Source of the DNA: JALZVT01 sp039029135 | Lineage (GTDB): Bacteria; Pseudomonadota; Gammaproteobacteria; Pseudomonadales; Azotimanducaceae | Direction: 5' to 3' | Assembly (NCBI GenBank): GCA_039029135.1 | Contig: JBCCGT010000041.1 | Location: forward strand, 1-29,345 | DNA length: 29,345 bases | Part shown: piece after piece, positions 14,238-22,823 of the stretch | Numbering within the stretch: position 1 is the stretch's first letter | How the letters are laid out: each line of letters starts with the position of its first letter | Notes under the pieces: generated by a model | What the model was told of the DNA's origin: nothing | Databases searched by the model: none | What the model saw: only the letters and a program-made list of their open reading frames with translations | Position numbers and translations under genes: made by a program

Positions 14238-15445
14238 AGCGCCGAGATGTCGATCCCGTGCGGGCAGGCGCCCGCACAGGGGGCGCCGCTACAGCCGAGA
14301 CACGCCGAGGCATTGGTCGCCAGCGCGCGATACTCAGAGCGGGCGAAGTCGATGTCCTGGTAGTCGGTCGCGTACATGCGCGTGCGCAGAACGTCGCTGA
14401 TCGGCACGTCGACAGGGCAGGCGCCGCTGCAGTCGTTGCAGGCGTGCTTGCAGTAGGTGGCGCCATTGAGCACGGCGTAGCGTCGCAGCAGATCCATGTC
14501 GCCCTGTGCCAACGCCTTGGCGCCCGAGGCACCCAGATACTCGCTGATCTGCGCCTCGTCGGTCATCGATACGACCAGCGCGTCGACGTCCGCGTTGCCC
14601 AACGTCCAGCGAAACGCCGCCTGCGCATAGGTCGAGCCGCTCGCCTCATAGGCGCGCATGTCGTTCAGGCGCGCGCCCATCAGGGTTTTCATGGCGACGA
14701 CGCCGATGCCCTTGTCTTTGGCCTTCTTGAGCAGCCGCGGCAGCTCGGGTTGACGAGCGACGAAGTCGAAGGATCGCGTGATGCGCTCATAGAACTTCGG
14801 ATCCTGACCAAAGTTGTAGCCAACCAGCACGACGTCGACGAGCGACTTGTCGATCGCGACCTCGAGCACGTCGGCGAGCCGTCCCGCATGACCCGACAGG
14901 CCGGTGTACGCAATCTTGCCCTGGGCCTTGGCCTGGGCGACGAACTCGTGCCACTCCGGATTCTCCAGCCGGTCGACCGCGTTGACCGCGTGATTGAAAT
15001 AAATCTCGATGTGGTCGGTCTGCAGCCGCCGCAGCGACGCCTCCAGCTCGTGCATCATCTCGGCGCGCGTTGTGTCTGCGCTGGCCCACTGCTTGGAGGC
15101 GAGGATGACCTTGTCGCGCCGGCCCTTGAGCGCGTTGCCGATGACCGTCTCGCTCTGGCCGCTGGTGTAGCTCTCTGCCGTGTCGATGTAGTTCACGCCG
15201 CGATCCAACGCGTAGTGCACCAGGCGTTCCTCGCCGCTGCGCAGACGCGAGCTGCCGAAGGAAATGTCACTGATCTCATAGCCCGTCTTGCCGAGCCGCG
15301 CGTAGCGGCGGACCGAGTCGTCGGCGGGTGGCGCCGTCGGCTCCTCGGCGTGCGCGGGCACATAGAAACCGGGGGCGGCGATGCCGCCAATGGCACCGGC
15401 CTTCAAGAGCCTGCGTCGGTTCAGGTCGAGCGTCGAATCCGTCAT
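14207..15445 (-). CDS. Tat-exported aldo/keto reductase with two 4Fe-4S-type clusters
   Basis: A 412-aa protein. A twin-arginine signal (NRRRLLKAG, residues 9-17, ending near PAHA) targets it to the periplasm. The aldo/keto reductase barrel carries D88 and Y93 (YIDTAESY), K118 (LASKQW) and H152 (YFNHAVN). The C-terminus has two ferredoxin-like Cys sets, C332/336/339/343 (ending ACP) and C382/385/390/394 (ending ACP), enough for two [4Fe-4S] clusters. A perfect AGGAGGT site precedes the ATG; the frame's extension to 15526 would mask the Tat signal. It heads the operon with larB, larE and another reductase. Tat export suggests cofactor and clusters are loaded before transport. Partner and substrate are unknown. 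Confidence 0.88.
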   Translation of the reverse strand: MTDSTLDLNRRRLLKAGAIGGIAAPGFYVPAHAEEPTAPPADDSVRRYARLGKTGYEISDISFGSSRLRSGEERLVHYALDRGVNYIDTAESYTSGQSETVIGNALKGRRDKVILASKQWASADTTRAEMMHELEASLRRLQTDHIEIYFNHAVNAVDRLENPEWHEFVAQAKAQGKIAYTGLSGHAGRLADVLEVAIDKSLVDVVLVGYNFGQDPKFYERITRSFDFVARQPELPRLLKKAKDKGIGVVAMKTLMGARLNDMRAYEASGSTYAQAAFRWTLGNADVDALVVSMTDEAQISEYLGASGAKALAQGDMDLLRRYAVLNGATYCKHACNDCSGACPVDVPISDVLRTRMYATDYQDIDFARSEYRALATNASACLGCSGAPCAGACPHGIDISALCAPTHQLLA

Positions 15446-15601
15446 CGGTACCTCCTGCGCAGGTGTCCTGCACGCGCTAATCGGTCGATCTTGTTTCCCC
15501 ACAGTGGCGTTGCCGCGGCCTGACAAAGTCGCCGCTCACGCGCTCGAGTCAGCGTCCAGACGATACCTCCCGCACGCGGCTAGCGCGAGCCGGGGCGGAC
15601 G

Positions 15602-16360
15602 TCAGCGCTTTTTGGGTGGACCGGCGCTCGTGTAGTTCGTTCCCGGTGGGTCGATCGCCCAGTCCGGAGCCTCGCCCCAATCGTCGCCGTAAACCAGCTC
15701 CGCCAGCGGCCGCCGGCGCACGGGGCCATGACTGCCCGCGGGCCGCCCCAAGGTAATAGTGGCGGCGATGAACACCTCCTCCGGGATGCCGAGTAGCACC
15801 TTCAGCTCGCCGTCGACGGGACCGTGAAACCCGGTAATCACCCCGCCGTAGCCCAGGCCGCGGGCCGCCAACAGCAGGTTCTGCACGGCGGGATACACGG
15901 ACGCGCCTTCCATCGGGCTCGGCTCCCGATAGCGCACCAGGCAGGGCAGTACCAGCACCGGCGCCTGCGCCAGACGCTCCACGTACTGGTCCATCGTCCG
16001 TGCCATCCGCGCCTTCGGCGAATCCGCGCGGGCACCGGAACCCTGCGCATAGCCGTCGTCCCGGCGCTTGCCGTTCCAGATCCGCTGCGCGGCGCCCGCG
16101 ATCAGGGCCTTGGCCTGGGCGGCGCGTTCGCCGTGCTGCAACACGACGAAGCGAAAGGGCTGGCGGTTGGAGCCACTGGGCGCGCGGGTCGCGGCGAACA
16201 GCATGTCGCGCAGTGCGTGTTCTGGGATGGGCTCGTCGGCGTAGCGGCGAATCGCCCGCGTGGTCGCAAGGCCCTCGAGCAGGCCGACCACGTCGTCGGC
16301 GACCGGCATCGATGCCAGGGGCCCCGCCGGTTCCGGGTTCGTATCGCTGGTCGTATCCAT
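15602..16360 (-). CDS. Nitroreductase-family FMN protein
   Basis: A 252-aa member of the FMN-dependent nitroreductase superfamily, which reduces nitro compounds, quinones or other electrophiles with NAD(P)H. The FMN-binding start reads TTRAIRRYADEPIP, with APSGSNRQPFRFVVL about 30 residues later and GRPAGSHGPVRRRPLAELV near the end. A helix-rich central part (ASVYPAVQNLLLAARGLGYGGVI) matches the family dimer interface. The ATG at 16360 is preferred over the longer frame to 16528 because the first 56 residues of that frame look non-coding. It is single, and divergent from the DUF5916 gene across 222 bp in which I see no clear operator. Confidence 0.85.
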   Translation of the reverse strand: MDTTSDTNPEPAGPLASMPVADDVVGLLEGLATTRAIRRYADEPIPEHALRDMLFAATRAPSGSNRQPFRFVVLQHGERAAQAKALIAGAAQRIWNGKRRDDGYAQGSGARADSPKARMARTMDQYVERLAQAPVLVLPCLVRYREPSPMEGASVYPAVQNLLLAARGLGYGGVITGFHGPVDGELKVLLGIPEEVFIAATITLGRPAGSHGPVRRRPLAELVYGDDWGEAPDWAIDPPGTNYTSAGPPKKR

Positions 16361-16582
16361 GGGTTTTCGCTCGTCTCGGCTAGGGCGCCAAGGTCGCAGA
16401 GCCGCAGGGCGCCCGCAAGAGCGGAGTTCGGCGAGCCCGATGAAACCGTTTCTGCGGGCAGGCCCAGTCCAAAACCGTGCCCCGATCGCACGCCCTGTGA
16501 CGCAAAGCCAACCCGAATCGAGAGCCAACGCCCTCTGAACACCCGTTGGGCCGATATACTGGCGGGCTACGGAGGACTTTCG

Positions 16583-19504
16583 ATGAGCCGAGGCTCCGGG
16601 CGGCGCAGCGGGATCTGCGGCCGCCAGCTAACATCCACAGACGCACCAGCCGGCGTCGCTGCGGCGGCTGCCCGGCGATGGCAAGGCACCTGGCGCGCCC
16701 GGTACCTGCGCTCGCTGCTGTGGCTAAGTATCGCCTGCTGCCCCGCCACGTACGCCGGCACCGCCGTGTTCGGCACCTTCGAGAGCGATCTAAACGCCGA
16801 GCGTCAGGGCGCGAGGGTGGCGCGGCTGCTCGGCGTCACGCCGGATCTCTACCCAACCCGGCTGCAGGGCCGCACCCTGGTGCGCCTGTTGGGCCCGCGC
16901 GGCATGAGTCCGGACGACGCCCGCGCGCTGGCGGCCCGAGCCCGAGCGCTGGGCATCGAAGGCGCCTGGTTCCTGGCGGCGGACCCGCGCGATCTGGCGG
17001 ACACGCTGCGGCCCATGCCAGCGCCCGCCGAGCAGCCCCTCGGTACCGAGCTGGCCGCGACACCGGAGCCCGCCGAGCCCGAGCCAGCGCCGGCGGAACC
17101 ATCACCCATAGAACCATCGCCGGCGCCGGTCGTGATCAGCACGCGCGGGGCGGCCGGCGAGCCGATTTTGATTCCCGAAGAACCGCTGGCGGCGGCTTCG
17201 TTTCAGCTCAACGGCCAGCTCAACGAGGCCGTGTGGGAACGCGCCGCGCGCTTCAGCACCTTCACCGTCATCGAACCCGACACGCTGGTGGCACCAGACC
17301 ACGAGACCGAGGTGCGGTTGTTCTACACCAAGGACGCGCTCTATGTCGGTATGCGCGCCGAGCAGCCCCTGCAGACCCAGTCGCAGCGCCTGTCGGGCCG
17401 CGACGATTTCTTCAATCGCGATAGCTTCAGCATCACGCTCGACACGTCCGGTGAGGGGCTGTACGGGTACTGGTTCAGCGTAGCACTCGGCGGCTCGCTC
17501 GCGGACGGCAAGGTCGCACCAGAGCGCCAGTTCACTCGAGAATGGGACGGTCCCTGGGATGGTCGCACGCATAGGGAGGACGACGCCTGGTACGCGGAGA
17601 TGCGACTGCCCTGGTCGATGATGGCGATGCCGCGCAGTACGGAGAGCGTTCGCAGCATCGGCGTCTACGCGTCGCGCCAGCTCGGTTATCGCGACGAGCG
17701 CCACGCCTTCCCCGCATTGCCGAGCACCGGCGCCCGCTTCATGTCGGCGCTGCAGCCGACGGAGCTGCCGGGCGTCAAACCGCGCCAGCAGCTCGACGTC
17801 TACCCCTACGCCTCGAGCACCTTCGACGCGCAGCGCGAGGACGTCGACGGGCGCGCGGGCGCGGACGTCTTCTGGCGCCCATCGACCAACGTCCAGGTGT
17901 CGGCAACCATCACGCCAGACTTCGGCTCGGTCGAGGCCGACGATGTCGTGATCAACTTGACGGCCACCGAGGCGTTCTTTCCGGAACGACGCCTGTTCTT
18001 CCTGGAAGGCAACGAGATCTTCAACACGACCCCGCGCACGCGGCCGCAGTCCCAGGGCGGGCGCCTGACGGGATCGCGCCGCACGCCGTCGCTGTTTACC
18101 GGCGAGCCGACCCAGCTGCTCAACACCCGCCGCATCGGCGGCGCCGCCAACATCGTCGTACCCACCGACGTCACCGTCGCCGGCTTCGAACAGTCGACCC
18201 CGACCGAGCTGATCGGCGCGCTCAAGGTTACTGGGCAGGCGGGCCCAATGCGCTATGGCTTCCTCGGCGCGGCGGAGGACGACCCTGTCTGGCGCGGCGA
18301 GACGGCCACGGGCGAGGAGGTGCGCGTCGAGGGCGACGGCCGCAACTTCGGCGTCGGCCGCGTGCTGCTGGAGCGCGCCGTCAACGGCCGCCAGTCGATC
18401 GGCTATATGGGTACCATCGCCGACACGCCGTTCTTCGACGCCTACGTGCACGGCGTGGACGCGCACTACCTGAGTCCGAACGGCCGCTTCTCGACCGACA
18501 TTCAGTACGTCGCCAGCGACAAGCTCGGGGAGGTCGGCCACGGTGCGCTGATCAACTTCGACTACACGCCGCGCCGCGGCGTGCAGCACCAGGTGCGACT
18601 GGACGCACTGGATTCGAATCTCGACATCAGCGATCTGGGCTTCCTGCGCCGCAACGACTTCTACGGCGGCACCTATCAGTACGCGGTCACGAAGACGCAG
18701 GGCCTGCGCATGCTGCGCAGTCGCCGCAGCAGCGTGTTCCTGACCTATTGGCAAAACGCCGACGGCCAGGCCGTGCGCACCGGCGGCTTCCTGCGCAACA
18801 GCTTCACCTTCAAGAACTATTTCGAGCTGCGCACCGAAGTCGACTATTTTCCGCGCCGCTGGGAAGATCTGGAGAGCAACGGCAACGGCGCCTACCGACT
18901 CGACGATCGCTGGGTGTTCGACGTGGCATTCGGCACCAACACGACGCGGGCGCTGGCCTTCAGCGGCCGCATCGGCGCGCGCAACGAGGAGTTGGGCGAC
19001 TGGACCTACACGACCGCGCTCGGCTTTACCTACAAGCCCAACGATCGCTTCTCACTCGATCTGGATCTCAACTATCGGCGTCGCCACGGCTGGGTGCTGA
19101 GCCGCGGCGGGCAGGATTTCACCACATACGACGCCCACGATTTTCAGCCGCGGCTGGCGATGGATCTATTCTTCAGCGCCCGCCAGCAGCTACGCCTCAC
19201 CATGCAGTGGGCGGCCATCAAGGCAAGCGACGACGAGTATCTGCGAGTACCGCTCGACGACGGCGACCTGTTCACCCGCGCAACGCCGGCGGGCAGCGAA
19301 AGCTTCGTCATCAACCGCATGACCGCCCAGCTACGCTACCGCTGGCAGATCGCGCCGCTGTCCGATCTGTTCGTCGTCTACACCCGCGGCAGCAACGTCG
19401 CGAACGACATCAGCGATGAGTACGGCGAGCTGTTTACCGACGCGCTGACGAACCCGGTCATCGACGTGTTCGTCGTCAAGCTGCGCTACCGCTTCGGTCG
19501 CTAA
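16583..19504 (+). CDS. DUF5916 outer-membrane protein with SPOR-like and CBM9-like domains
   Basis: A 973-aa exported protein. A long basic N-terminus leads to a hydrophobic signal at about 42-58. Residues 60-132 look like a SPOR domain (GTFESDLNAERQGARVARLL, then LVRLLGP and ARALAARARALG). A Pro/Glu/Ala linker spans about 143-182. A CBM9-like beta sandwich follows (QLNGQLNEAVWERA, LFYTKDALYVGMRA). The rest, from about 415, is DUF5916-type beta barrel (VSATITPDFGSVEADD, FFPERRLFFLEGNEIF) ending in YRFGR. The ATG has a strong GGAGGA site seven bases away, so the open frame's extension to 15824 is excluded. Function is unknown; related proteins are outer-membrane and often near sugar or peptide metabolism. 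Confidence 0.85.
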   Translation: MSRGSGRRSGICGRQLTSTDAPAGVAAAAARRWQGTWRARYLRSLLWLSIACCPATYAGTAVFGTFESDLNAERQGARVARLLGVTPDLYPTRLQGRTLVRLLGPRGMSPDDARALAARARALGIEGAWFLAADPRDLADTLRPMPAPAEQPLGTELAATPEPAEPEPAPAEPSPIEPSPAPVVISTRGAAGEPILIPEEPLAAASFQLNGQLNEAVWERAARFSTFTVIEPDTLVAPDHETEVRLFYTKDALYVGMRAEQPLQTQSQRLSGRDDFFNRDSFSITLDTSGEGLYGYWFSVALGGSLADGKVAPERQFTREWDGPWDGRTHREDDAWYAEMRLPWSMMAMPRSTESVRSIGVYASRQLGYRDERHAFPALPSTGARFMSALQPTELPGVKPRQQLDVYPYASSTFDAQREDVDGRAGADVFWRPSTNVQVSATITPDFGSVEADDVVINLTATEAFFPERRLFFLEGNEIFNTTPRTRPQSQGGRLTGSRRTPSLFTGEPTQLLNTRRIGGAANIVVPTDVTVAGFEQSTPTELIGALKVTGQAGPMRYGFLGAAEDDPVWRGETATGEEVRVEGDGRNFGVGRVLLERAVNGRQSIGYMGTIADTPFFDAYVHGVDAHYLSPNGRFSTDIQYVASDKLGEVGHGALINFDYTPRRGVQHQVRLDALDSNLDISDLGFLRRNDFYGGTYQYAVTKTQGLRMLRSRRSSVFLTYWQNADGQAVRTGGFLRNSFTFKNYFELRTEVDYFPRRWEDLESNGNGAYRLDDRWVFDVAFGTNTTRALAFSGRIGARNEELGDWTYTTALGFTYKPNDRFSLDLDLNYRRRHGWVLSRGGQDFTTYDAHDFQPRLAMDLFFSARQQLRLTMQWAAIKASDDEYLRVPLDDGDLFTRATPAGSESFVINRMTAQLRYRWQIAPLSDLFVVYTRGSNVANDISDEYGELFTDALTNPVIDVFVVKLRYRFGR

Positions 19505-19589
19505 CCACGCGGCCAGCGACGACGCGGCGATCACTCGGTTAGACTGATCGAAAGGCGCGCAGCCCGCGCGCATCGATCGGAGCCGAGCA

Positions 19590-20108
19590 ATGACGACCCT
19601 GTACGAACTCACCGTGCCCAACTACCTGCAGATCCTGGATTCTGTCGGTGGCTTTCTGGCCAAGGGCAAGAGCCACTGCGAGTCCGCGGATATGGATCCC
19701 CAGTCGCTGGTCGAGACCAGCCTGCACGACGACATGCTGCCGCTGCGGTTTCAACTCGTGTCTGTCGCGCACCACTCGCTGGGCGCGCTCGAGGGCGTCC
19801 AAAGCGGCGTGTTCACGCCGCCGCCGCAGGTCGCCGACGAGGGCTTTGATGCGCTGACCGCGCGCGTCGCCGGCGCCCGCGAAGGGCTGGCCGCCCTGGA
19901 CGCGGACGCCGTCAACGCGCTGGCGGGCAAAGCCATGGTCTTCAAGCTGGGCGAGGCGGAGATCCCATTCACGGCAGAGAACTTCATCCAGTCTTTTTCG
20001 CTGCCCAACTTCTATTTCCACGCCACGACCGCCTACGACATTCTGCGCCACCGGGGCGTGCCGCTCGGCAAGCGCGACTTTCTGGGCAACATGCGCATGG
20101 GCGCCTGA
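19590..20108 (+). CDS. DUF1993 family protein
   Basis: A 172-aa protein matching the DUF1993 pattern: helical start LYELTVPNYLQILDSVGGFLAKG, then LVETSLHDDMLPLRFQLVSVAHHS, and the end FSLPNFYFHATTAYDILRHRGVPLGKRDF. The fold is a DinB-like four-helix bundle in related proteins; a paired His motif (AHHS, YFHATT) could bind metal, but no function is established. It begins 85 bp after the DUF5916 stop and is followed 17 bp later by the MetY-like gene, so it probably heads the plus-strand operon. Confidence 0.85.
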   Translation: MTTLYELTVPNYLQILDSVGGFLAKGKSHCESADMDPQSLVETSLHDDMLPLRFQLVSVAHHSLGALEGVQSGVFTPPPQVADEGFDALTARVAGAREGLAALDADAVNALAGKAMVFKLGEAEIPFTAENFIQSFSLPNFYFHATTAYDILRHRGVPLGKRDFLGNMRMGA

Positions 20109-20125
20109 GGCGGGAACGGCAGCGA

Positions 20126-21442
20126 ATGACAGGAGAGCACAGAGGACCGCCGCAGACGGGCTTCGACACGCTGGCGCTGCACGCCGGCCAGTCGCCTGAC
20201 CCGACCACGGGCGCGCGCGCGACGCCGATCTTCCAGTCGGCCTCGTTCGTGTTTCCGGACAGCGATCACGCGGTGGGCCTGTTCAACATCGAGCGCGCCG
20301 GCCACGTCTACTCGCGGCTGTCGAATCCAACCAACGCGGTCCTGGAAGAGCGGATGGCGGCGCTGGACGGCGGCGTGGGTGCGATTGCGACGGCCAGTGG
20401 CCAGGCGGCAATCCATCTCGGCATCAGCACTCTGATGGGTGCGGGCGACCACATCGTCGCGTCGCGATCGCTGTACGGCGGCACCCACAACTTGCTGGAG
20501 TACACGCTGCCGCGCTTCGGCATCGAGACCACCTTCGTGGATCCGCGCGACATGGACGCGTTCGCAGGCGCGATCCGCGACAACACAAAGCTGGTGTTCG
20601 GCGAGGTGCTGGGCAACCCGGGGCTGGAGGTTCTGGACATACCGCGTCTGGCGGCGGTTGCCCACGCGGCCGGCCTGCCGCTGATGGTTGATGCGACTTT
20701 CGCAACCCCCTACCTGTGTCGGCCGATCGAGCACGGCGCCGACATCGTCGTTCACAGCGCGACCAAGTTTCTGTCCGGCCACGGCGTGGTCATCGGCGGC
20801 GTGCTGATCGACGGTGGCACCTTCGACTGGCGCTCGAGCGATCGCTTTCCGACGCTGACCGAGCCCTACACCGGCTTCCACAATCTGGTGTTCGCCGACG
20901 AGTTCGGCCCGCAGGCCTTTATCACGCGGGCGCGCAAAGAAGGCATCCGCGACTTCGGCGCCTGCATGGCGCCGATGACCGCGTTTCAGGTGCTGCAGGG
21001 ACTGGAGACCCTGCCGCTGCGCATGACGCGCCACGTCGACAACGCGCGCGCCGTTGCGGAGTTTCTGGCCGGCGCGGACGGCGTCGTCGCCGTCAACTAT
21101 CCCGAACTGGACACGCATCCCGATCACGCGCTCGCGAAGACCTTGCTGCCGAAGGGCGCGGGCGCAATCTTCGGCTTTGAGATCGCCGGCGGCCGTGGCG
21201 CCGGTCGCGCGTTCATCGAAGCGCTGGAGCTGTTTTCCCATCTCGCCAATGTCGGCGATGCGAAGTCGCTGGTCATCCATCCCGCCAGCACCACGCACCA
21301 TCGCATGGACAGCGACGCGCTGGCGGCCGCGGGTATCGGCGAGGGCCTGATCCGACTGTCGATCGGCCTGGAGGACCCGCGCGATCTGATCGGCGACCTG
21401 AAGCGCGGCCTGCGCCGCGCGGCAAAGGTGGCGGCGGCATGA
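20126..21442 (+). CDS. MetY-like O-acylhomoserine sulfhydrylase / Cys-Met PLP enzyme
   Basis: A 438-aa PLP enzyme of the Cys/Met metabolism family, close to O-acetylhomoserine sulfhydrylases, which form homocysteine or methionine from O-acylhomoserine and a thiol or sulfide. Motifs: YSRLSNPTN at 62-70, the phosphate-binding SGQAAIH at 91-97, PLP-facing VDATFATP at 188-195, and the Schiff-base lysine K214 in HSATKFLSGHG. The C-terminal domain ends with RLSIGLEDPRDLIGDL. Length matches MetY. No metX is next to it: the following hydrolase is much shorter than MetX. The ATG overlap with the next gene shows coupling. It could also be a gamma-lyase; that cannot be settled from motifs alone. Confidence 0.86.
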   Translation: MTGEHRGPPQTGFDTLALHAGQSPDPTTGARATPIFQSASFVFPDSDHAVGLFNIERAGHVYSRLSNPTNAVLEERMAALDGGVGAIATASGQAAIHLGISTLMGAGDHIVASRSLYGGTHNLLEYTLPRFGIETTFVDPRDMDAFAGAIRDNTKLVFGEVLGNPGLEVLDIPRLAAVAHAAGLPLMVDATFATPYLCRPIEHGADIVVHSATKFLSGHGVVIGGVLIDGGTFDWRSSDRFPTLTEPYTGFHNLVFADEFGPQAFITRARKEGIRDFGACMAPMTAFQVLQGLETLPLRMTRHVDNARAVAEFLAGADGVVAVNYPELDTHPDHALAKTLLPKGAGAIFGFEIAGGRGAGRAFIEALELFSHLANVGDAKSLVIHPASTTHHRMDSDALAAAGIGEGLIRLSIGLEDPRDLIGDLKRGLRRAAKVAAA

Positions 21443-22242
21443 AGAACATCGAGGTCAACGGCAACAGCGTCGCGTACGCCACCGGCACCGGGCACCCGGC
21501 CGCCGATGCGCCGGTCATCCTGTTCGTACACGGCGCCGGCATGGATCACTCCGTGTGGGTCATGCCGGCACGCTTCTTCGCCCGCCACGGCTATCGCGTC
21601 ATCGCGCCCGACCTGCCGGGCCACGGGCTGAGCGCGCCGCCGGCCATCGACAGCGTCGCCGACTACGCCGACTGGATCGCGGCGCTGCTCGACGCGCTCG
21701 CCATCGACCGCTGCGTGCTAGTCGGCCACAGCATGGGTTCGCTGATCGCCTACGCGACCGCGGCCAGCCATCCGCAGCGAATCGACAAGGTCGCGCTGCT
21801 CGGCACCTCGGCCCCCATGCCCGTCTCGGATGCCCTGCTGGGCGCCGCAGCCGACGACCATCCGGCCGCGTTCGCTATGGGCAATACCTGGAGCCACAGC
21901 CCGACCGGTCGCCTCGGTCGTGGCGGCACGCCCGGCACCTGGAACCTGATGAGCGGGCTGCGCCTGTTGGAACGCAGTGCGCCGGGCGTGTATCACGCCG
22001 ATCTCGCGGCCTGCAACGGCTTCGATCAGGCCGCGTTTCCCGCCGTCGAGTCGACGACGCCGGCGCTGGTGATCGCCGGCGCAAAGGATCAGATGACGCC
22101 GCCTAAGGCCGGAATCAAGGTCGCGGCCGGTCTGCCAAACTGCACGCAGGTCACGCTGCCCGACTGCGGCCACTCCATGCTCAGCGAGGCGCCGAACGCC
22201 GTGCTGGATGCGCTCGCCGCCTTTGCGGGTGTCGCAACATGA
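21439..22242 (+). CDS. Alpha/beta hydrolase
   Basis: A 267-aa alpha/beta-hydrolase-fold enzyme. The catalytic triad is visible: nucleophile S98 in VGHSMGS, D217 in GAKDQMTPP and H245 in CGHSML. The oxyanion loop is HGAGMDHSVW (31-40), and the DLPGHGLSAPP stretch (58-68) is typical. There is no signal peptide. The start overlaps the MetY-like stop by 4 bp, and its own stop overlaps the DUF952 lipoprotein by 4 bp. It is probably an esterase or lactonase acting on a small substrate; it lacks the size and cap expected of homoserine acetyltransferase. The substrate is unknown. Confidence 0.88.
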   Translation: MKNIEVNGNSVAYATGTGHPAADAPVILFVHGAGMDHSVWVMPARFFARHGYRVIAPDLPGHGLSAPPAIDSVADYADWIAALLDALAIDRCVLVGHSMGSLIAYATAASHPQRIDKVALLGTSAPMPVSDALLGAAADDHPAAFAMGNTWSHSPTGRLGRGGTPGTWNLMSGLRLLERSAPGVYHADLAACNGFDQAAFPAVESTTPALVIAGAKDQMTPPKAGIKVAAGLPNCTQVTLPDCGHSMLSEAPNAVLDALAAFAGVAT

Positions 22243-22769
22243 GTCCGCGCGTCGCGTGGCTGCTGTGCGCGGCACTCCTCGCCGGGTGCGGCGCCGATCC
22301 GTCGACGCCCGCGGACGGCGACGCCGCGAACGAACTAAATTCTGACGAGAAGCGACTGCCCATGCCCGATCATCCCTACGTCTTTCATCTCGTACAGGCG
22401 ACGCTGTGGGATCAGGCGGTCGCCGACGGCACCACCTACTACCCGCCCACGTACGAACAGGACGGCTTCACGCACGGCACGTCGAATCCGCAGAAGCTGC
22501 TGGCCGTCGCCAATCACTTTTATCCCGACGTCCCGGGCGACTGGTACTGCCTGCGCATGACGGTCGCGAGCCTGCAGGCGACGGGGGTGACGACGGTGTT
22601 CGAGGGCACCGCGCCGGTCGGCGACAAACAACCCGACTTCGAGGGGGCGACCGACGAGCTGTTCCCGCACATTCACGGCGGTCTGCACCCCGACGCCGTG
22701 CTGCAGGCGCATGCCGTCGCGCGCGGCGCCGACGGCGAGTTCTTAAGCATCGCGGACGTCACCGAATAA
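22239..22769 (+). CDS. DUF952 domain lipoprotein
   Basis: A 176-aa protein with a lipoprotein signal (hydrophobic start, lipobox LAGC, Cys17) and a Ser/Thr/Asp-rich tether of about 25 residues, followed by a DUF952 domain: YVFHLVQATLWDQA, GFTHGTSNPQKLLAVANHFY, WYCLRMTVASL, and FPHIHGGLHPDAVLQ near the end. DUF952 proteins are usually cytosolic; the lipid anchor is unusual. An internal ATG at 22362 (MPDHPYVFH) would give the bare cytosolic domain, but the 4-bp overlap with the hydrolase favours the longer form. Function is unknown; the conserved His residues (FTHGT, HIHGGL) suggest a ligand or metal site. Confidence 0.82.
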   Translation: MSPRVAWLLCAALLAGCGADPSTPADGDAANELNSDEKRLPMPDHPYVFHLVQATLWDQAVADGTTYYPPTYEQDGFTHGTSNPQKLLAVANHFYPDVPGDWYCLRMTVASLQATGVTTVFEGTAPVGDKQPDFEGATDELFPHIHGGLHPDAVLQAHAVARGADGEFLSIADVTE

Positions 22770-22823
22770 GCCGCCGCCGCATCGACGCGGCGTCCAGTGG
22801 AAGCAGCCCAGGGAGAAGCGCTG

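Noticed and set aside
14150..15523. 457-codon plus-strand open frame
   Set aside because: Antisense of the exported aldo/keto reductase; low-complexity and without motifs.
15824..16582. Long plus-strand open extension before the DUF5916 gene
   Set aside because: It is antisense to the nitroreductase and lacks protein-like features. A strong GGAGGA site supports ATG 16583.
17102..18754. 550-codon minus-strand open frame
   Set aside because: It lies opposite the well-supported DUF5916 gene. Its composition (Arg/Ala/Val/His rich) is typical of antisense frames in GC-rich DNA.
21439..22242. Homoserine O-acetyltransferase (MetX) next to the MetY-like gene
   Set aside because: 267 residues is far shorter than MetX. 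The sequence fits a small generic alpha/beta hydrolase.
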